Positions 8,181 to 15,497 of a DNA stretch of 16,134 nucleotides are shown here, in pieces. Position 1 is the stretch's first letter. Every line of letters starts with the position of its first letter. The position numbers were made by a program, and so were the translations under genes. Under the pieces are notes generated by a model. The model ran no database searches, was not told the origin of the DNA, and saw only the letters and a program-made list of their open reading frames with translations. This DNA is from an uncultured Oscillospiraceae bacterium (lineage in GTDB: Bacteria > Bacillota > Clostridia > Oscillospirales > Oscillospiraceae). The DNA is taken from contig CAKTUT010000017.1 in the NCBI GenBank assembly GCA_934621665.1, positions 1-16,134 on the forward strand, written 5' to 3'.

Positions 8181-10155
8181 AATCTGTGTATTTGGCGGTA
8201 CGACCGAGGGGCGGGAGCTGATTTCGTTTTTGAACGCACAGCCGTGCGAGATAACGGCGTGCGTGGCGACGGAATACGGAAAGACACTGCTTCCCGAGAC
8301 GCAGCGCCTGACCGTGTCGGCCAGACGGCTTCCAGTCGATGAGATTGCCGCCATGCTGGCTGCGGAGCGCTTTGATCTGGTGATTGACGCGACGCATCCG
8401 TATGCCGCGTCAATCACACAAAGCATTGCCAAAGCGTGTGCACAGACAAGAACGCAGCGCTGGCGGCTGCTGCGCGGCGCGTCGGAGACCTCGGCGGACG
8501 CGGTCATAGTAGAAAGTACGGCGCAGGCAATCTCGTTTTTAAGCGGTACAGAGGGACGTATTTTGCTGACAACGGGCAGCAAGGAGCTTGTGGCCTATGC
8601 CGGAATGGCTGATTTTGCCGAGCGAGTCTGGGTGCGCGTGCTTCCGATGAAAGCATCGCTGGATGCGTGTGCGGCAGCGGGGCTTTCTCCATCGCACATC
8701 ATCGCCATGCAGGGGCCGTTTTCAGAAGAGATGAACGTAGCAATGCTGAAAAGCGTGGGCGCAAAGTGGCTTGTGACAAAGGATGGCGGCGATGCGGGCG
8801 GCTTTGCAGCCAAGAACAGCGCAGCGCAAAAAGCGGGCGCGCGCCTGCTCGTCATTGGCAGACCGGCGCAGGAACAGGGCATGAGTCTTGCGCAGACGAT
8901 TGACGCGCTCTGCGCGCAATTTGGCTTCGCACGCACGGCGGAGGTGTTTGTTGTTGGGATTGGCCCGGGTGATGCGCGCGCGCAGACCGCTGAGGTTCGC
9001 GAGGCAATTGAAAATACAGACTGCCTGATCGGTGCGCAGCGGATGCTGGACGGCGCGGCAAGACCGGGACAGTTGGTGCTTGAAGCAATTGCACCGGAGA
9101 AGATCGCCGCGTTGATTGCACAGCACCCGGAATGCGCGAGCTTTGCGGTTGTCATGTCCGGTGACACCGGTTTTTTCAGCGGCACAAAAAAGCTGCTGCC
9201 GCTTTTAACCGGCTGCCGTGTACACGTTCTGCCGGGATTGAGCTCGATGAGTTATCTCTGTGCCAGACTTGGCACAAGTTATGAGGATGTTGTGCCAGTA
9301 AGTCTGCATGGCCGCGCACACGATATTACGCGCGACGTGCGAAAGCATGAACGGATATTTGCGCTGGTGGGCGGCGACGGCGGAATGCAGACGCTCTGTC
9401 AGAAGCTCACAGCGGCAGGACTTGGTCGTGTGCGTGTCAGCGTGGGTGAGCGGCTGCGCTATCCGGACGAAAAAGTCACCTGCGGCACGGCAGAGGCGCT
9501 TTCAGCACATGAATTTGACAGGCTCAGCGTAGCGCTGATTGAAAACCCGCACCCGGACGCCGTTGTGACGCACGGCCTGCCAGATGAATGCTTCCTGCGC
9601 AATCAGGAGGCGGGGCATGTTGTGCCGATGACCAAGAGCGAGGTGCGAAGCGTCTGCCTGTCCAAGCTGCAATTGACGAAAAATGCCATCTGCTGGGACG
9701 TTGGCGCGGGAACGGGCTCGGTGTCAATTGAAATGGCGATGCAGGCGGAAAACGGTATGGTTTACGCCATCGAGCAAAACGCGGACGCGCTGGCGCTTCT
9801 GGCGCGCAACAAAGCCGCATTTGGTGCGGAGAATATGGAAATCATCGCCGGAATTGCGCCGGAGGCGTGCAAGGCGCTGCCCACGCCTACGCACGCGTTT
9901 CTGGGCGGTACATCCGGTAATCTGCACGAAACTCTGACGCTTTTGCTGGAAAGAAATCCGAACATTCGGATTGTTGCCACGGCGGTGACGCTGGAGTCTG
10001 TCGGCGAACTGACGTCGTGCATGAAAAACTTTAAACTTGCCGAGTGCGTAATGCTGCAGGTATCAAAATCACGCCCGGCAGGACGTTATCGCCTGATGAC
10101 GGGGCAGAATCCGGTGTATATTTTTACGCTGCAAAATGAGGGAGAGCACGCATGA
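8173..10155 (+). CDS. Fused CbiJ-CbiE-CbiT: precorrin-6A reductase, C5-methyltransferase and C15-methyltransferase/decarboxylase
   Basis: One uninterrupted 660-residue frame holds three enzymes. Residues 1 to about 250 are CbiJ/CobK (NAD(P)H-dependent reduction of cobalt-precorrin-6A), with FGGTTEGR at 7-14, DATHPYA at 72-78 and LTTGSKEL. Residues about 257-460 are CbiE, a tetrapyrrole methylase acting on C5, with VFVVGIGPGD, VMSGDTGFFSGTKKLL, LPGLSSMSYLCARLG and VSLHGR. Residues about 467-655 are CbiT, a class I SAM methyltransferase that methylates C15 and decarboxylates the C12 acetate, with GLPDECF, MTKSEVRSV, the SAM loop DVGAGTGSVSIEMA near 508-521 and TAVTLESVGEL. The steps run CbiJ, CbiT, CbiE, so three consecutive reactions share one chain. 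CbiE-CbiT fusions (CobL type) are common; the added CbiJ is less usual. The start ATG 8173 follows GAGG at 8161-8164, and the stop is in an ATGA overlap with cbiB. Confidence 0.94.
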   Translation: MYRICVFGGTTEGRELISFLNAQPCEITACVATEYGKTLLPETQRLTVSARRLPVDEIAAMLAAERFDLVIDATHPYAASITQSIAKACAQTRTQRWRLLRGASETSADAVIVESTAQAISFLSGTEGRILLTTGSKELVAYAGMADFAERVWVRVLPMKASLDACAAAGLSPSHIIAMQGPFSEEMNVAMLKSVGAKWLVTKDGGDAGGFAAKNSAAQKAGARLLVIGRPAQEQGMSLAQTIDALCAQFGFARTAEVFVVGIGPGDARAQTAEVREAIENTDCLIGAQRMLDGAARPGQLVLEAIAPEKIAALIAQHPECASFAVVMSGDTGFFSGTKKLLPLLTGCRVHVLPGLSSMSYLCARLGTSYEDVVPVSLHGRAHDITRDVRKHERIFALVGGDGGMQTLCQKLTAAGLGRVRVSVGERLRYPDEKVTCGTAEALSAHEFDRLSVALIENPHPDAVVTHGLPDECFLRNQEAGHVVPMTKSEVRSVCLSKLQLTKNAICWDVGAGTGSVSIEMAMQAENGMVYAIEQNADALALLARNKAAFGAENMEIIAGIAPEACKALPTPTHAFLGGTSGNLHETLTLLLERNPNIRIVATAVTLESVGELTSCMKNFKLAECVMLQVSKSRPAGRYRLMTGQNPVYIFTLQNEGEHA

Positions 10156-11117
10156 AATGGTCGCTTTACGCGCTGGTGATTGGCTGCGGGATTGACCTGC
10201 TGGTCGGTGACCCGCATGGGATGCCGCATCCGGTAGTTGGAATCGGAAAGTTGATTTCACTTTTGGAAGCACTGTTTCGCAGACTCTGCCCAAAGACGAA
10301 AAACGGCGAAATTCTGGCGGGCGCGCTGATCTGGATTTGCACGGTTGCGGTTTCGGTGACAGTTCCTGTTTTGCTTTTATATGGCGCACAATGCGTTTCG
10401 GTGTGGCTGCGGCTGGCGCTGGAGAGCGTGATGTGCTGGCACGTACTGGCGGCAAAGTCGCTTCGCGACGAGAGTATGCGCGTCTATACAGCGCTTCAAG
10501 CCGGTACACTTGCGCAGGCGCAGTATGCCGTATCCATGATTGTAGGCCGCGACACGCAGCGTCTGGACAAAGCGGGCGTGGCGCGCGCGGCGGTGGAGAC
10601 CGTGGCGGAAAACACGTCTGACGGCGTGATTGCGCCGCTGCTGTTTCTGGCAATCGGCGGCGCGCCGCTCGGCTTTTTCTATAAGGCCGTCAATACGATG
10701 GACTCCATGCTCGGATATGTTGAGCCGCCGTATAAGAATATTGGCCTTGTCCCGGCAAAGCTGGATGATGTGTTCAATTATATCCCTGCGCGGCTGTCGG
10801 CGCTCTTTATGCTGGCCGCGGGCTTTTTCCTGCGGCTGGATGTCAGAAACGGCTGGCGGGTCTTCAAACGCGATCGCTACAACCACGCAAGTCCAAACTC
10901 TGCACAGACAGAGTCGGTCTGTGCCGGACTGCTCGGTCTGCGGCTGGCGGGTGACGCGTGGTATCATGGCGTGCTGCACAAAAAGCAGTATATCGGCGAT
11001 GCGGTGCGTGAGATCGAATATGATGACATTCCGCGTGTATGCAAACTGATGTATGTGACGGCGCTTTTGGCGCTGGCGGTATTCGTCGCGATCGGGGCGC
11101 TTGCGATTTTTCTGTGA
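10152..11117 (+). CDS. cbiB: Adenosylcobinamide-phosphate synthase
   Basis: This integral membrane protein joins aminopropanol phosphate to the f carboxyl of adenosylcobyric acid. The 321-residue protein starts with a hydrophobic segment containing GCGIDLLVGDPHGMPHPVVGIG, the CbiB hallmark. It continues with VARAAVETVAENTSDGVIAPLLF (a conserved acidic loop), KAVNTMDSMLGY, LDDVFNYIPARLSAL and RDRYNHASPNSAQTES, also conserved. It ends in a hydrophobic helix (LLALAVFVAIGALAIFL). Length fits the family (about 310-325). ATG 10152 shares an ATGA with the stop of the upstream fusion gene and has GAGGGAGAG just before it. The partner substrate is probably made by the next gene. Confidence 0.95.
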   Translation: MKWSLYALVIGCGIDLLVGDPHGMPHPVVGIGKLISLLEALFRRLCPKTKNGEILAGALIWICTVAVSVTVPVLLLYGAQCVSVWLRLALESVMCWHVLAAKSLRDESMRVYTALQAGTLAQAQYAVSMIVGRDTQRLDKAGVARAAVETVAENTSDGVIAPLLFLAIGGAPLGFFYKAVNTMDSMLGYVEPPYKNIGLVPAKLDDVFNYIPARLSALFMLAAGFFLRLDVRNGWRVFKRDRYNHASPNSAQTESVCAGLLGLRLAGDAWYHGVLHKKQYIGDAVREIEYDDIPRVCKLMYVTALLALAVFVAIGALAIFL

Positions 11118-11133
11118 GACTTGAGGAACAGCA

Positions 11134-12192
11134 ATGCTTTATGGTGTAAAAAATCCGCACGGCGGCGACTGCTACTCTGCGGCGCTCCGGCTTGATTTTT
11201 CGTCTAATGTCAATCCGCTCGGCACGCCGCCGGGCGTGATTGCGGCGATTTGCGATGCAGCGCAGCGTGTTGCGCAGTATCCGGATGTCTATTGCCGCGA
11301 CCTGACGGCTGCGATTGCCGCGCATGAAAATGTGCCGGAGAGATATATTTTTTGCGGCGCAGGTGCGGCAGAGCTGATCTACGCCTACTGTGACGCGCTG
11401 CGGCCAGTGCGCGTCATGGAGCTCGCGCCGACGTTTTCTGAATATGGTGCGGCGGCCAGGCACTTCGGCGCGCAGGTTCTGCGTCATCTGCTTGAACGAA
11501 ACAGCGGCTTTGCTGTGGATGACAGCCTGCTGACGGCGCTCGCGGATGAAAAGCCGGATGTGCTGTTTTTGTGTACGCCAAATAACCCGACTGGAAGGAC
11601 GATTGCGCGCCCGCTTTTGGAGGCGGTTCTGACGCTTTGCAGGAAGCAGAAAACACGTGTTTTTCTGGACGAGTGCTTTCTGGACTTTACGGACGCGAGA
11701 AGCGCAAGTGATTTGCTGGCCGCGCATCCGAATCTGCTGATCTTAAAAGCATTTACGAAGAATTATGCATTGGCCGGCGCACGCGTTGGCTACTGTATGG
11801 GGGCAGACAGCGCACTTTTGAAAAGGATGGGCGAATGTGTACAGCCGTGGAATGTGTCGGTGCTGGCACAGGCGGCGGGTGCGGCGGCGCTGAACGAGAC
11901 GGATTGGATTCAGCGCGCAAAGGCGCTTTTGCCGCAGGAGCGCGCGTATCTGACGGACGGCCTGACGGCGCTTGGATTTACGGTATTCCCGTCGGAGGCA
12001 AATTATCTGCTGTTTACGGCACCGGCTGGGCTTGACAGTGCGCTTTTGCGCGAAAAAATCGCAATCCGCAGCTGTTGCAACTATGCAGGGCTCGGTGTGG
12101 GCTGGTATCGTATTGCCGTGCGGCTGCGAGAAGAGAATGAGGCGCTGCTGGCGGCGATGCAGCGCGTGATGGAGGATACGACATGGCGCTGA
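11134..12192 (+). CDS. CobD-like PLP enzyme, probable threonine-phosphate decarboxylase
   Basis: This 352-residue protein is a fold-type I PLP enzyme of the aminotransferase class I/II group. Visible motifs are LDFSSNVNPLGTP near the N terminus, CGAGAAELIY, the CTPNNPTGR asparagine motif, FLDECFLDF with the PLP-binding aspartate, and KAFTKNYALAGARVGY with the Schiff-base lysine at residue 209. YRIAVRLREENEAL carries the conserved C-terminal arginine. The relatives are CobD, which decarboxylates L-threonine phosphate to (R)-1-amino-2-propanol phosphate, and HisC (histidinol-phosphate aminotransferase). Sequence alone separates these poorly, but its place between cbiB, which uses the product, and cbiP strongly favours CobD. 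The start ATG 11134 follows GAGGA at 11123-11127, after a 16-nt gap, the longest in the run. The end overlaps cbiP by 10 nt. Confidence 0.85.
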   Translation: MLYGVKNPHGGDCYSAALRLDFSSNVNPLGTPPGVIAAICDAAQRVAQYPDVYCRDLTAAIAAHENVPERYIFCGAGAAELIYAYCDALRPVRVMELAPTFSEYGAAARHFGAQVLRHLLERNSGFAVDDSLLTALADEKPDVLFLCTPNNPTGRTIARPLLEAVLTLCRKQKTRVFLDECFLDFTDARSASDLLAAHPNLLILKAFTKNYALAGARVGYCMGADSALLKRMGECVQPWNVSVLAQAAGAAALNETDWIQRAKALLPQERAYLTDGLTALGFTVFPSEANYLLFTAPAGLDSALLREKIAIRSCCNYAGLGVGWYRIAVRLREENEALLAAMQRVMEDTTWR

Positions 12193-13643
12193 ATATCATG
12201 CTGCAGGGAACAATGTCAAACGCTGGCAAGAGTCTGCTTGCCGCGGCGCTCTGCCGGATTTTCCGGCAGGACGGCTATCGTGTTGCACCGTTCAAAAGTC
12301 AGAACATGGCGCTCAACTCGTTTATCACCGCCGACGGTGGAGAGATGGGCAGAGCGCAGGTGGTACAGGCAGAGGCAGCAGGCATTGCGCCGGACGTGCG
12401 CATGAATCCGATTCTGCTGAAGCCGACGACGGACGTTGGCAGTCAGGTGATTGTGGGCGGCCAGGTGCAGGGGAATATGCGCGCGATGGAATATTACCGT
12501 CGAAAGCGCGAATTTCTGCCTGCGGTCATGGATGCGTATGAAAGCCTTGCGGCGGAATATGATGTGATCGTAATTGAGGGCGCGGGGAGTCCGGCGGAAA
12601 TTAACCTGAAGCAGGATGATTTTGTGAACATGGGGCTTGCAAGGCTGGTGGATGCGCCGGTGCTGCTGATCGGCGATATTGACCGTGGCGGTGTGTTCGC
12701 ACAGCTCTATGGGACAATTGCGCTTTTAGAGCCGGACGAACGCGCGCGCGTCAAGGGATTGATTGTCAACAAATTTCGTGGCGACCGCACGATTCTTGAA
12801 CCGGGGCTTCGTCAGCTGGAGGCACTTTGCGGCGTGCCTGTGGTGGGCGTTGTGCCGTATACCCATGTGGATGTGGACGACGAGGACAGTCTGTCTGAGC
12901 GTTTCTCGCGCGATACGGCGCGGCGGCTTTTGGACATTGCGGTCATCCGCCTGCCGCATATCTCAAATTTCACAGATTTTTCACCGTTTGAGCGGTATGA
13001 AAACGTCTCGCTCCGCTACATTGACCGGGTGTCAGCGCTCGGCGCGCCGGATATGATCATTCTGCCCGGAACAAAAAGCACAATTGCCGATTTGCAGTGG
13101 CTGCGGCAGAGCGGCCTTGAGGCGTCAGTTTTAAAGGAAGCGGCGCGCGGCACGCTGATTTTCGGCGTATGCGGCGGCTATCAGATGCTTGGCAGAAGCA
13201 TATCCGACCCGGACGGCGTAGAATCCGCGGGCACAAGCAGCATCCGCGGCCTAGCGCTTCTTGACATGGAGACGGTGTTCCACGGGGAAAAGGTGCAGCG
13301 GCAGATGTCGGGGACATTCTCGGGCGTGGACGGAATGCTGCGCGCACTCAATGGTCTGTCGTATACCGGGTATGAGATTCACATGGGGCGCAGCGCGGCG
13401 GCGATGCCGCCGGTTGTCAGCTACAAGAATGTCTATGGCAGCTACGTCCACGGCATATTTGACGCGCCGGGCGTGGCGGACTGCGTTCTGCGGGCGCTTT
13501 GCGCGCAGCGCGGTGTGGATTTTGCTGCGCTCGGAGCGTTCAATCTGCGCGCATATAAGGAGCGGCAGTACGACTTACTTGCACAGACGGTTCGCGCGGG
13601 GCTGGACATGAAACTTGTCTATCGCGCGCTGCGGCGGGAATAG
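12183..13643 (+). CDS. cbiP: Cobyric acid synthase
   Basis: This enzyme amidates the b, d, e and g side chains of adenosylcobyrinate a,c-diamide using ATP and glutamine. The 486-residue protein has an N-terminal ATPase half with LQGTMSNAGKS (P-loop about 8-17) and VAPFKSQNMALNSF, then VIVIEGAGSPAEINL and LIGDIDRGGVFAQLYG. The C-terminal glutaminase half has the nucleophile Cys330 in FGVCGGYQMLG and His423 in YVHGIFD. All are hallmarks of CbiP/CobQ, and the length matches (about 485-510). ATG 12183 follows GGAGG at 12171-12175. It is the last gene of the run and is followed within 10 nt by a strong hairpin. Confidence 0.96.
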   Translation: MALNIMLQGTMSNAGKSLLAAALCRIFRQDGYRVAPFKSQNMALNSFITADGGEMGRAQVVQAEAAGIAPDVRMNPILLKPTTDVGSQVIVGGQVQGNMRAMEYYRRKREFLPAVMDAYESLAAEYDVIVIEGAGSPAEINLKQDDFVNMGLARLVDAPVLLIGDIDRGGVFAQLYGTIALLEPDERARVKGLIVNKFRGDRTILEPGLRQLEALCGVPVVGVVPYTHVDVDDEDSLSERFSRDTARRLLDIAVIRLPHISNFTDFSPFERYENVSLRYIDRVSALGAPDMIILPGTKSTIADLQWLRQSGLEASVLKEAARGTLIFGVCGGYQMLGRSISDPDGVESAGTSSIRGLALLDMETVFHGEKVQRQMSGTFSGVDGMLRALNGLSYTGYEIHMGRSAAAMPPVVSYKNVYGSYVHGIFDAPGVADCVLRALCAQRGVDFAALGAFNLRAYKERQYDLLAQTVRAGLDMKLVYRALRRE

Positions 13644-13653
13644 CCGCATACGA

Positions 13654-13698
13654 AAAGCCTCGCAGCGCTTGCCATGCGGCAATTCGCTGCGGGGCTTT
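13654..13698. terminator. Bidirectional terminator between cbiP and the LysR-type gene
   Basis: A 14-bp stem (AAAGCCTCGCAGCG at 13654-13667 with CGCTGCGGGGCTTT at 13685-13698, one T-G wobble) is topped by a second 5-bp stem (TTGCC with GGCAA, loop ATGC). The stem has As at its left foot and Ts at its right foot, so it can act from either side. It lies 10 nt after the cbiP stop and 3 nt after the stop of the convergent LysR-type gene, so it should end both transcripts. The U tract is short and mostly within the stem. Confidence 0.82.
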
Positions 13699-13701
13699 CA
13701 T

Positions 13702-14592
13702 CTATGATTCGTTTTGACTGCTTCCGTACTGCTTGCAGAGCGCAATAAACTGCTGCATATTGGCCGAGAGATATTTGCTCTTGTGATAGACAACGCTGAG
13801 ATTGCGGTAGATTGGCTCATCTAGCAGCAGGGCGGCGACCGTTCCGTCTTGAATGTCGCGCTCAATAAGCAGCCGTGGTAGAACCGCAACACCGAGTCCC
13901 GCGGCTACGGCCCGGACGATTGCCTGCGTGCTGACACTTTGCCAAAGCGGACGGACGCTGAGCTGATGAATGGAGAACAGCGCGTCCAGGATTGTACGGC
14001 CGGAGCTGCCCTCCTCGCGCGCCAATAGCGGGTATTGTGCCAGTTGCTCCAGCGTGACGCATGTCTGTGCAGCAAGCGGCAACGAGGGCGGGACGATGGC
14101 GCACAGTTCGTCCTGCAGAAACGGAACGGAGATGAATGAGGATTGCTCGGGCTGCGCCTCCAGCAGGGCAAGATCAATGGAGTTATCCAGAAGCGCCTGC
14201 TCAATCTGGCTGGAGCGCTCCACCAATACCTCCACGCGCAGCTGCGGCAGGAGCGCCTGAAACTGCGAGATCAGCGTAGGGAGAATTTGCGTGCCAACGG
14301 TGATAATCGCGCCAATGCGCAGCACCCCAAGCGTGTCCCAGTTGCGAAGCTGCTTGTCTACATCGTCAAACAGCGCCGTAATATGACACGCGTATCCATA
14401 GAACGTGCGGCCGCTTTCTGTTGGAACAATGCGCCGCCCGGTGCGCTCAAACAGGCGCACGCCATAGTGTGCTTCCAGCTCTTGAATGGCGACGCTGACT
14501 GACGGCTGTGTGAGATAGAGCGCCTCAGCGGCTTTTGTAATGCTGCCGCAGCGGTAGACAGCGGAAAAAATACGCATATGGCGGAGCGTCAT
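13702..14592 (-). CDS. LysR-family transcriptional regulator
   Basis: This 296-residue regulator has a typical N-terminal winged helix-turn-helix (TLRHMRIFSAVYRCGSITKA, then AEALYLTQPSVSVAIQELE, then GVRLFERTGRRIVPTESGR). A linker helix and a LysR-type effector domain follow (VLRIGAIITVGTQILPTLISQF, LLARE, VAAGLGVAVLPRLLIE). The ligand cannot be read from the sequence. I prefer ATG 14592 over the GTG at 14601: AAAGGA lies about 10 nt before the ATG but only about 2 nt before the GTG, and family members usually begin close to this ATG. It is convergent with the cobalamin genes and divergent from the repair genes. By LysR-family habit it may control itself and the divergent pair; a role in B12 control is not suggested by its position. 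Confidence 0.93.
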   Translation of the reverse strand: MTLRHMRIFSAVYRCGSITKAAEALYLTQPSVSVAIQELEAHYGVRLFERTGRRIVPTESGRTFYGYACHITALFDDVDKQLRNWDTLGVLRIGAIITVGTQILPTLISQFQALLPQLRVEVLVERSSQIEQALLDNSIDLALLEAQPEQSSFISVPFLQDELCAIVPPSLPLAAQTCVTLEQLAQYPLLAREEGSSGRTILDALFSIHQLSVRPLWQSVSTQAIVRAVAAGLGVAVLPRLLIERDIQDGTVAALLLDEPIYRNLSVVYHKSKYLSANMQQFIALCKQYGSSQNES

Positions 14593-14627
14593 GTGTATCA
14601 CATCCTTTTTTGATATATACGAAAATC

Positions 14628-14641
14628 ATTATCTAAATAAT
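14628..14641. promoter_or_regulatory. Small inverted repeat, possible autoregulatory site
   Basis: ATTAT and ATAAT flank a 4-nt CTAA spacer, forming a perfect 5-bp inverted repeat. It sits just downstream of the proposed -10 of the LysR-type gene and would place a bound protein on the start of its transcript. AT-rich inverted repeats of this size are frequent by chance in such DNA, so this is only a candidate. Confidence 0.25.
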
Positions 14642-14670
14642 AAAATAATAGCTGTTTCAAAATAAGTCAA
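14642..14670 (-). promoter_or_regulatory. Candidate promoter of the LysR-type gene
   Basis: On the minus strand TTGACT (14670-14665) is followed 17 nt later by TATTTT (14647-14642), a plausible housekeeping -35/-10 pair upstream of the regulator start at 14592. The surroundings are very AT-rich, which favours a promoter but also makes chance matches common. The -10 hexamer matches the consensus at four of six positions. Confidence 0.45.
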
Positions 14671-14727
14671 GCAGCTTTTTGCACAGGCAGAAAAATGGGC
14701 AGACTGCAATCGTTCTTGCGTATTTTT

Positions 14728-14751
14728 TGCCAGCGTCAATTGACACTGGCA
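14728..14751. promoter_or_regulatory. 24-bp near-perfect palindrome, candidate operator
   Basis: The site has outer arms TGCCAG and CTGGCA and a perfect 10-bp core GTCAATTGAC, with a single C/A mismatch between arm and core. The right arm coincides with the proposed -35 of the repair-gene promoter. Extending one base left gives TTG-N7-CAA (14727-14739), which also fits the T-N11-A pattern of LysR-family sites. It is not followed by a T run on either strand, so it is unlikely to be a terminator. A repressor or activator of the divergent genes is the likely reader. Confidence 0.55.
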
Positions 14752-14775
14752 TTGTGCGTTTAAATACGATATAAT
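14746..14775 (+). promoter_or_regulatory. Candidate promoter of the alkylation-repair pair
   Basis: A perfect TATAAT at 14770-14775 is preceded by CTGGCA (14746-14751) with an 18-nt spacer, four of six matches to the -35 consensus. A perfect TTGACA also occurs at 14741-14746 but with a 23-nt spacer, too long for normal use. The start codon of the glycosylase gene lies 32 nt downstream of the -10. The -35 overlaps the 24-bp palindrome, which suggests regulation. Confidence 0.6.
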
Positions 14776-14807
14776 GCCATTGCATTTGGAAAAACGAAAG
14801 CGGCGTG

Positions 14808-15464
14808 ATGGCGGTGTATTTTGCATACGGGAAAGCAGAGCTTGAATATCTGCGAAAAAAGGACAAACGGCTTGGCGCTGTTATTGACCGTGTCGGGCAC
14901 ATCGACCGCGCGGTAGATACAGATCTGTTTTCATCGGTTGTGCATCACATCGTTGGACAGCAGATTTCAACCAAGGCACAGGCAACCATCTGGTGTCGTT
15001 GTCAGGATGCGCTGGGTAAGGTCAATTCCGAAACGATTCTTGCGGCAGGTGTTCCGTTGCTGCAATCGCTCGGCATGACCTTCCGCAAGGCGGAGTATAT
15101 TACGGATTTTTCCGAAAAAGTTCATACAGGCGCGTTCAATCTGGATGCGGTGGAGCACATGAGCGATGCAGATGCAATCCAGGAATTAAGCAGCCTGAAA
15201 GGCATCGGTGTGTGGACGGCTGAGATGATTTTGTTGTTCTGCTTGCAGCGCCCCGATATTTTCAGCTACGATGATCTCGCAATCCAGCGGGGACTGCGTA
15301 TGGTATACCATCACCGGGAAATCGGCCGCGAACGGTTTGAGAAATACCGCCGGCGATTCAGCCCCTATTGCAGTGTGGCGAGTCTGTATCTTTGGGCGGT
15401 GGCAGGCGGCGCGATACCGGAGATGAAAGATTACAAGCCACAAAAGAAAACGAACGGAAAATGA
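14808..15464 (+). CDS. DNA-3-methyladenine glycosylase II-like (HhH-GPD superfamily)
   Basis: This probable base-excision repair enzyme removes alkylated purines from DNA. The 218-residue protein has FSSVVHHIVGQQISTKAQATIW, typical of AlkA-like proteins. The helix-hairpin-helix reads LSSLKGIGVWTAEMIL, followed by DIFSYDDLAIQRGL, where the second aspartate (Asp156) aligns with the catalytic Asp238 of E. coli AlkA. SPYCSVASLYLWAVAGG matches the AlkA tail. It lacks the N-terminal domain of E. coli AlkA, as many Firmicute versions do. I chose ATG 14808 over the adjacent GTG 14805; no strong ribosome binding site separates them. It is 33 nt upstream of ogt, so the two are probably co-transcribed. 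Confidence 0.88.
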   Translation: MAVYFAYGKAELEYLRKKDKRLGAVIDRVGHIDRAVDTDLFSSVVHHIVGQQISTKAQATIWCRCQDALGKVNSETILAAGVPLLQSLGMTFRKAEYITDFSEKVHTGAFNLDAVEHMSDADAIQELSSLKGIGVWTAEMILLFCLQRPDIFSYDDLAIQRGLRMVYHHREIGRERFEKYRRRFSPYCSVASLYLWAVAGGAIPEMKDYKPQKKTNGK

Positions 15465-15497
15465 CAAAAACTGCATCTTATAGATGGAGGGCGTGCG

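Noticed and set aside
14741..14775. TTGACA at 14741-14746 as the -35 partner of the TATAAT at 14770.
   Set aside because: The spacer would be 23 nt, well outside the usual 16-18. The hexamer is more simply part of the palindrome core, and CTGGCA gives an 18-nt spacer.
14602..14807. A small RNA or short gene in the AT-rich spacer.
   Set aside because: I found no open frame with a ribosome binding site and no terminator-like hairpin followed by Ts. The spacer is adequately explained by two divergent promoters and the palindrome.
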